5,848 bases of DNA from Citricoccus sp. WCRC_4. GTDB lineage: Bacteria > Actinomycetota > Actinomycetes > Actinomycetales > Micrococcaceae. Both the position numbers and the translations under genes were made by a program. Of this stretch, positions 5,082 through 5,848 are shown one piece after another. The stretch covers positions 1 through 5,848 of the forward strand of contig JAPFFX010000100.1 of the NCBI GenBank assembly GCA_026645375.1, in the 5' to 3' direction. The first letter of the stretch is position 1, and every line of letters begins with the position of its first letter. The notes below the pieces were generated by a model. The model was not told the origin of the DNA and searched no databases. It worked only from the letters and a program-made list of their open reading frames with translations.

Positions 5082-5848
5082 TGACCTCCGCGCAGACCGC
5101 TCCCGCCCCCGCCGCTTCCGCAGCCCCCGACGGCGGCGCGCCTGAACGCCGACGGGTCACCCTGATCGGGTCCACCGGGTCGATCGGCACCCAGGGGCTG
5201 GACGTCATCGCCCAGGCCCCCGAGCGCTTCACCGTGGCCGGGCTCGCCGGCGGTGCCAACACCACGCTGCTGGCCCGGCAGGCGATCGCCACCGGCGCCC
5301 AGGCCGTGGGCAGCGCCACCGCCACCACCGACGAGCTCGCCCAGGCCATCGCCGCGGCCGCCGCCGAGGCGGGCGTCCCGGTCCCGTCGCCGGCCCTGTT
5401 CTCCGGGCCCACCGCGGCGGCCGAGGTGGCCGCGTGGGAGGACGCCGACGTCGTGCTCAACGGCATCACCGGTTCGATCGGCCTGGGGCCCACCCTCGCC
5501 GCACTCGGGGCCGGGCACCTGCTGGCACTGGCGAACAAGGAGTCCCTGATCGTCGGCGGGGCCCTGGTCCGCGCCGCCGCGGCCCCCGGCCAGCTGGTCC
5601 CGGTGGACTCCGAGCACTCCGCCCTGGCCCAGGCCCTGCGCTCCGGGTCCGCCGAGGAGGTCCGCCGGCTGGTCCTCACGGCCTCCGGCGGGCCCTTCCG
5701 CGGCCGCACCCGGTCCCAGCTGGCCACCGTCACCCCGGCCCAGGCCCTCGCGCACCCCACCTGGGACATGGGCAGGGTGGTCACCACCAACTCGGCCACC
5801 ATGGTCAACAAGGCCCTCGAGGTGATCGAGGCCCACCTGCTCTTCGAC
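5081..5848 (+). CDS. dxr: 1-deoxy-D-xylulose 5-phosphate reductoisomerase, 3' partial
   Basis: Dxr turns 1-deoxy-D-xylulose 5-phosphate into 2-C-methyl-D-erythritol 4-phosphate with NADPH and a divalent metal, the committed step of the MEP isoprenoid pathway in the cytoplasm. The first 256 codons are present, and the frame runs off the right edge. The NADPH-binding loop GSTGSIG is at residues 30-36. The metal ligands are visible as Asp176 and Glu178 (VDSEHSA) and Glu247. Substrate-binding residues are Ser177, Ser202 (ASGGPFR), His225 (HPTWDMG), Ser238, Asn243 and Lys244 (NSATMVNKALE). All expected active-site residues within this part are intact. The start is taken as GTG 5081. An in-frame GTG at 5042 is possible but has no ribosome site. 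An Ala/Pro-rich stretch of about 25 residues precedes the core, with no later start codon before the core that could remove it. The gene has its own promoter downstream of a terminator. Confidence 0.95.
   Translation, partial: MTSAQTAPAPAASAAPDGGAPERRRVTLIGSTGSIGTQGLDVIAQAPERFTVAGLAGGANTTLLARQAIATGAQAVGSATATTDELAQAIAAAAAEAGVPVPSPALFSGPTAAAEVAAWEDADVVLNGITGSIGLGPTLAALGAGHLLALANKESLIVGGALVRAAAAPGQLVPVDSEHSALAQALRSGSAEEVRRLVLTASGGPFRGRTRSQLATVTPAQALAHPTWDMGRVVTTNSATMVNKALEVIEAHLLFD

Noticed and set aside
5073..5084. Tiny open frame ATG-GAC-CGG-TGA whose stop overlaps the dxr GTG start
   Set aside because: It would need a transcript starting upstream and a ribosome site; neither is seen. The ATG overlaps the likely -10 region, so it is probably not transcribed.
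4918..5836. Minus-strand open frames antisense to dxr
   Set aside because: They cross the terminator and dxr promoter and encode Ala/Gly/Arg-rich sequence without motifs; dxr on the plus strand has a complete set of catalytic motifs.

Overview
The window is GC-rich throughout. It has strong third-position G/C bias, frequent GTG starts, a GC-only hairpin terminator with no T-tract, and an apparently leaderless gene. Together these point to a high-GC actinobacterium (Actinomycetota). A member of the Micrococcales is plausible, but the sequence alone does not fix the genus. All five genes that I can assign belong to known families. A sixth, a small acetyltransferase, can be placed only at family level. 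I see no CRISPR array, insertion sequence, tRNA, rRNA, phage gene or novel multi-gene system.

Layout. (1) 1-986, plus strand: the 3' two thirds of an E2 acyltransferase of a 2-oxo-acid dehydrogenase complex, cut by the left edge. It is probably the branched-chain complex. (2) 983-1447, minus strand: a GNAT acetyltransferase that converges on E2, so tightly that both stop codons lie in one CTAG. (3) 1448-1652: a divergent intergenic region with a candidate promoter for each flanking gene and a 14-bp perfect palindrome. (4) 1653-2849, plus strand: an acyl-CoA dehydrogenase with the catalytic Glu in the C-terminal position. (5) 2850-2946: a short control region with a near-consensus CRP/GlxR-type site (TGTGA-N6-TCACT), a -10-like hexamer and a small leader hairpin. 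(6) 2947-3333 and 3330-4955, plus strand: a two-gene operon, overlapping by 4 bases, of a small DUF485 membrane protein and an ActP/MctC-type monocarboxylate (acetate) symporter. (7) 4985-5021: a perfect 16-bp hairpin terminator. (8) 5081 to the right edge, plus strand: the first 256 codons of dxr, the first committed enzyme of the MEP isoprenoid pathway, apparently on a leaderless transcript.

How the parts relate. E2 and the acyl-CoA dehydrogenase would be consecutive steps of branched-chain amino acid breakdown: 2-oxo acid to branched acyl-CoA, then to the enoyl-CoA. The symporter operon brings in acetate, propionate or pyruvate, so the left and centre of the window share a short-chain acyl/carboxylate theme. 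dxr is unrelated housekeeping, insulated by the terminator and its own promoter. The most interesting signals are regulatory: the cAMP-receptor-type operator on the symporter operon, the leaderless dxr start, and the shared-stop convergent gene end with an inverted repeat just beside it.
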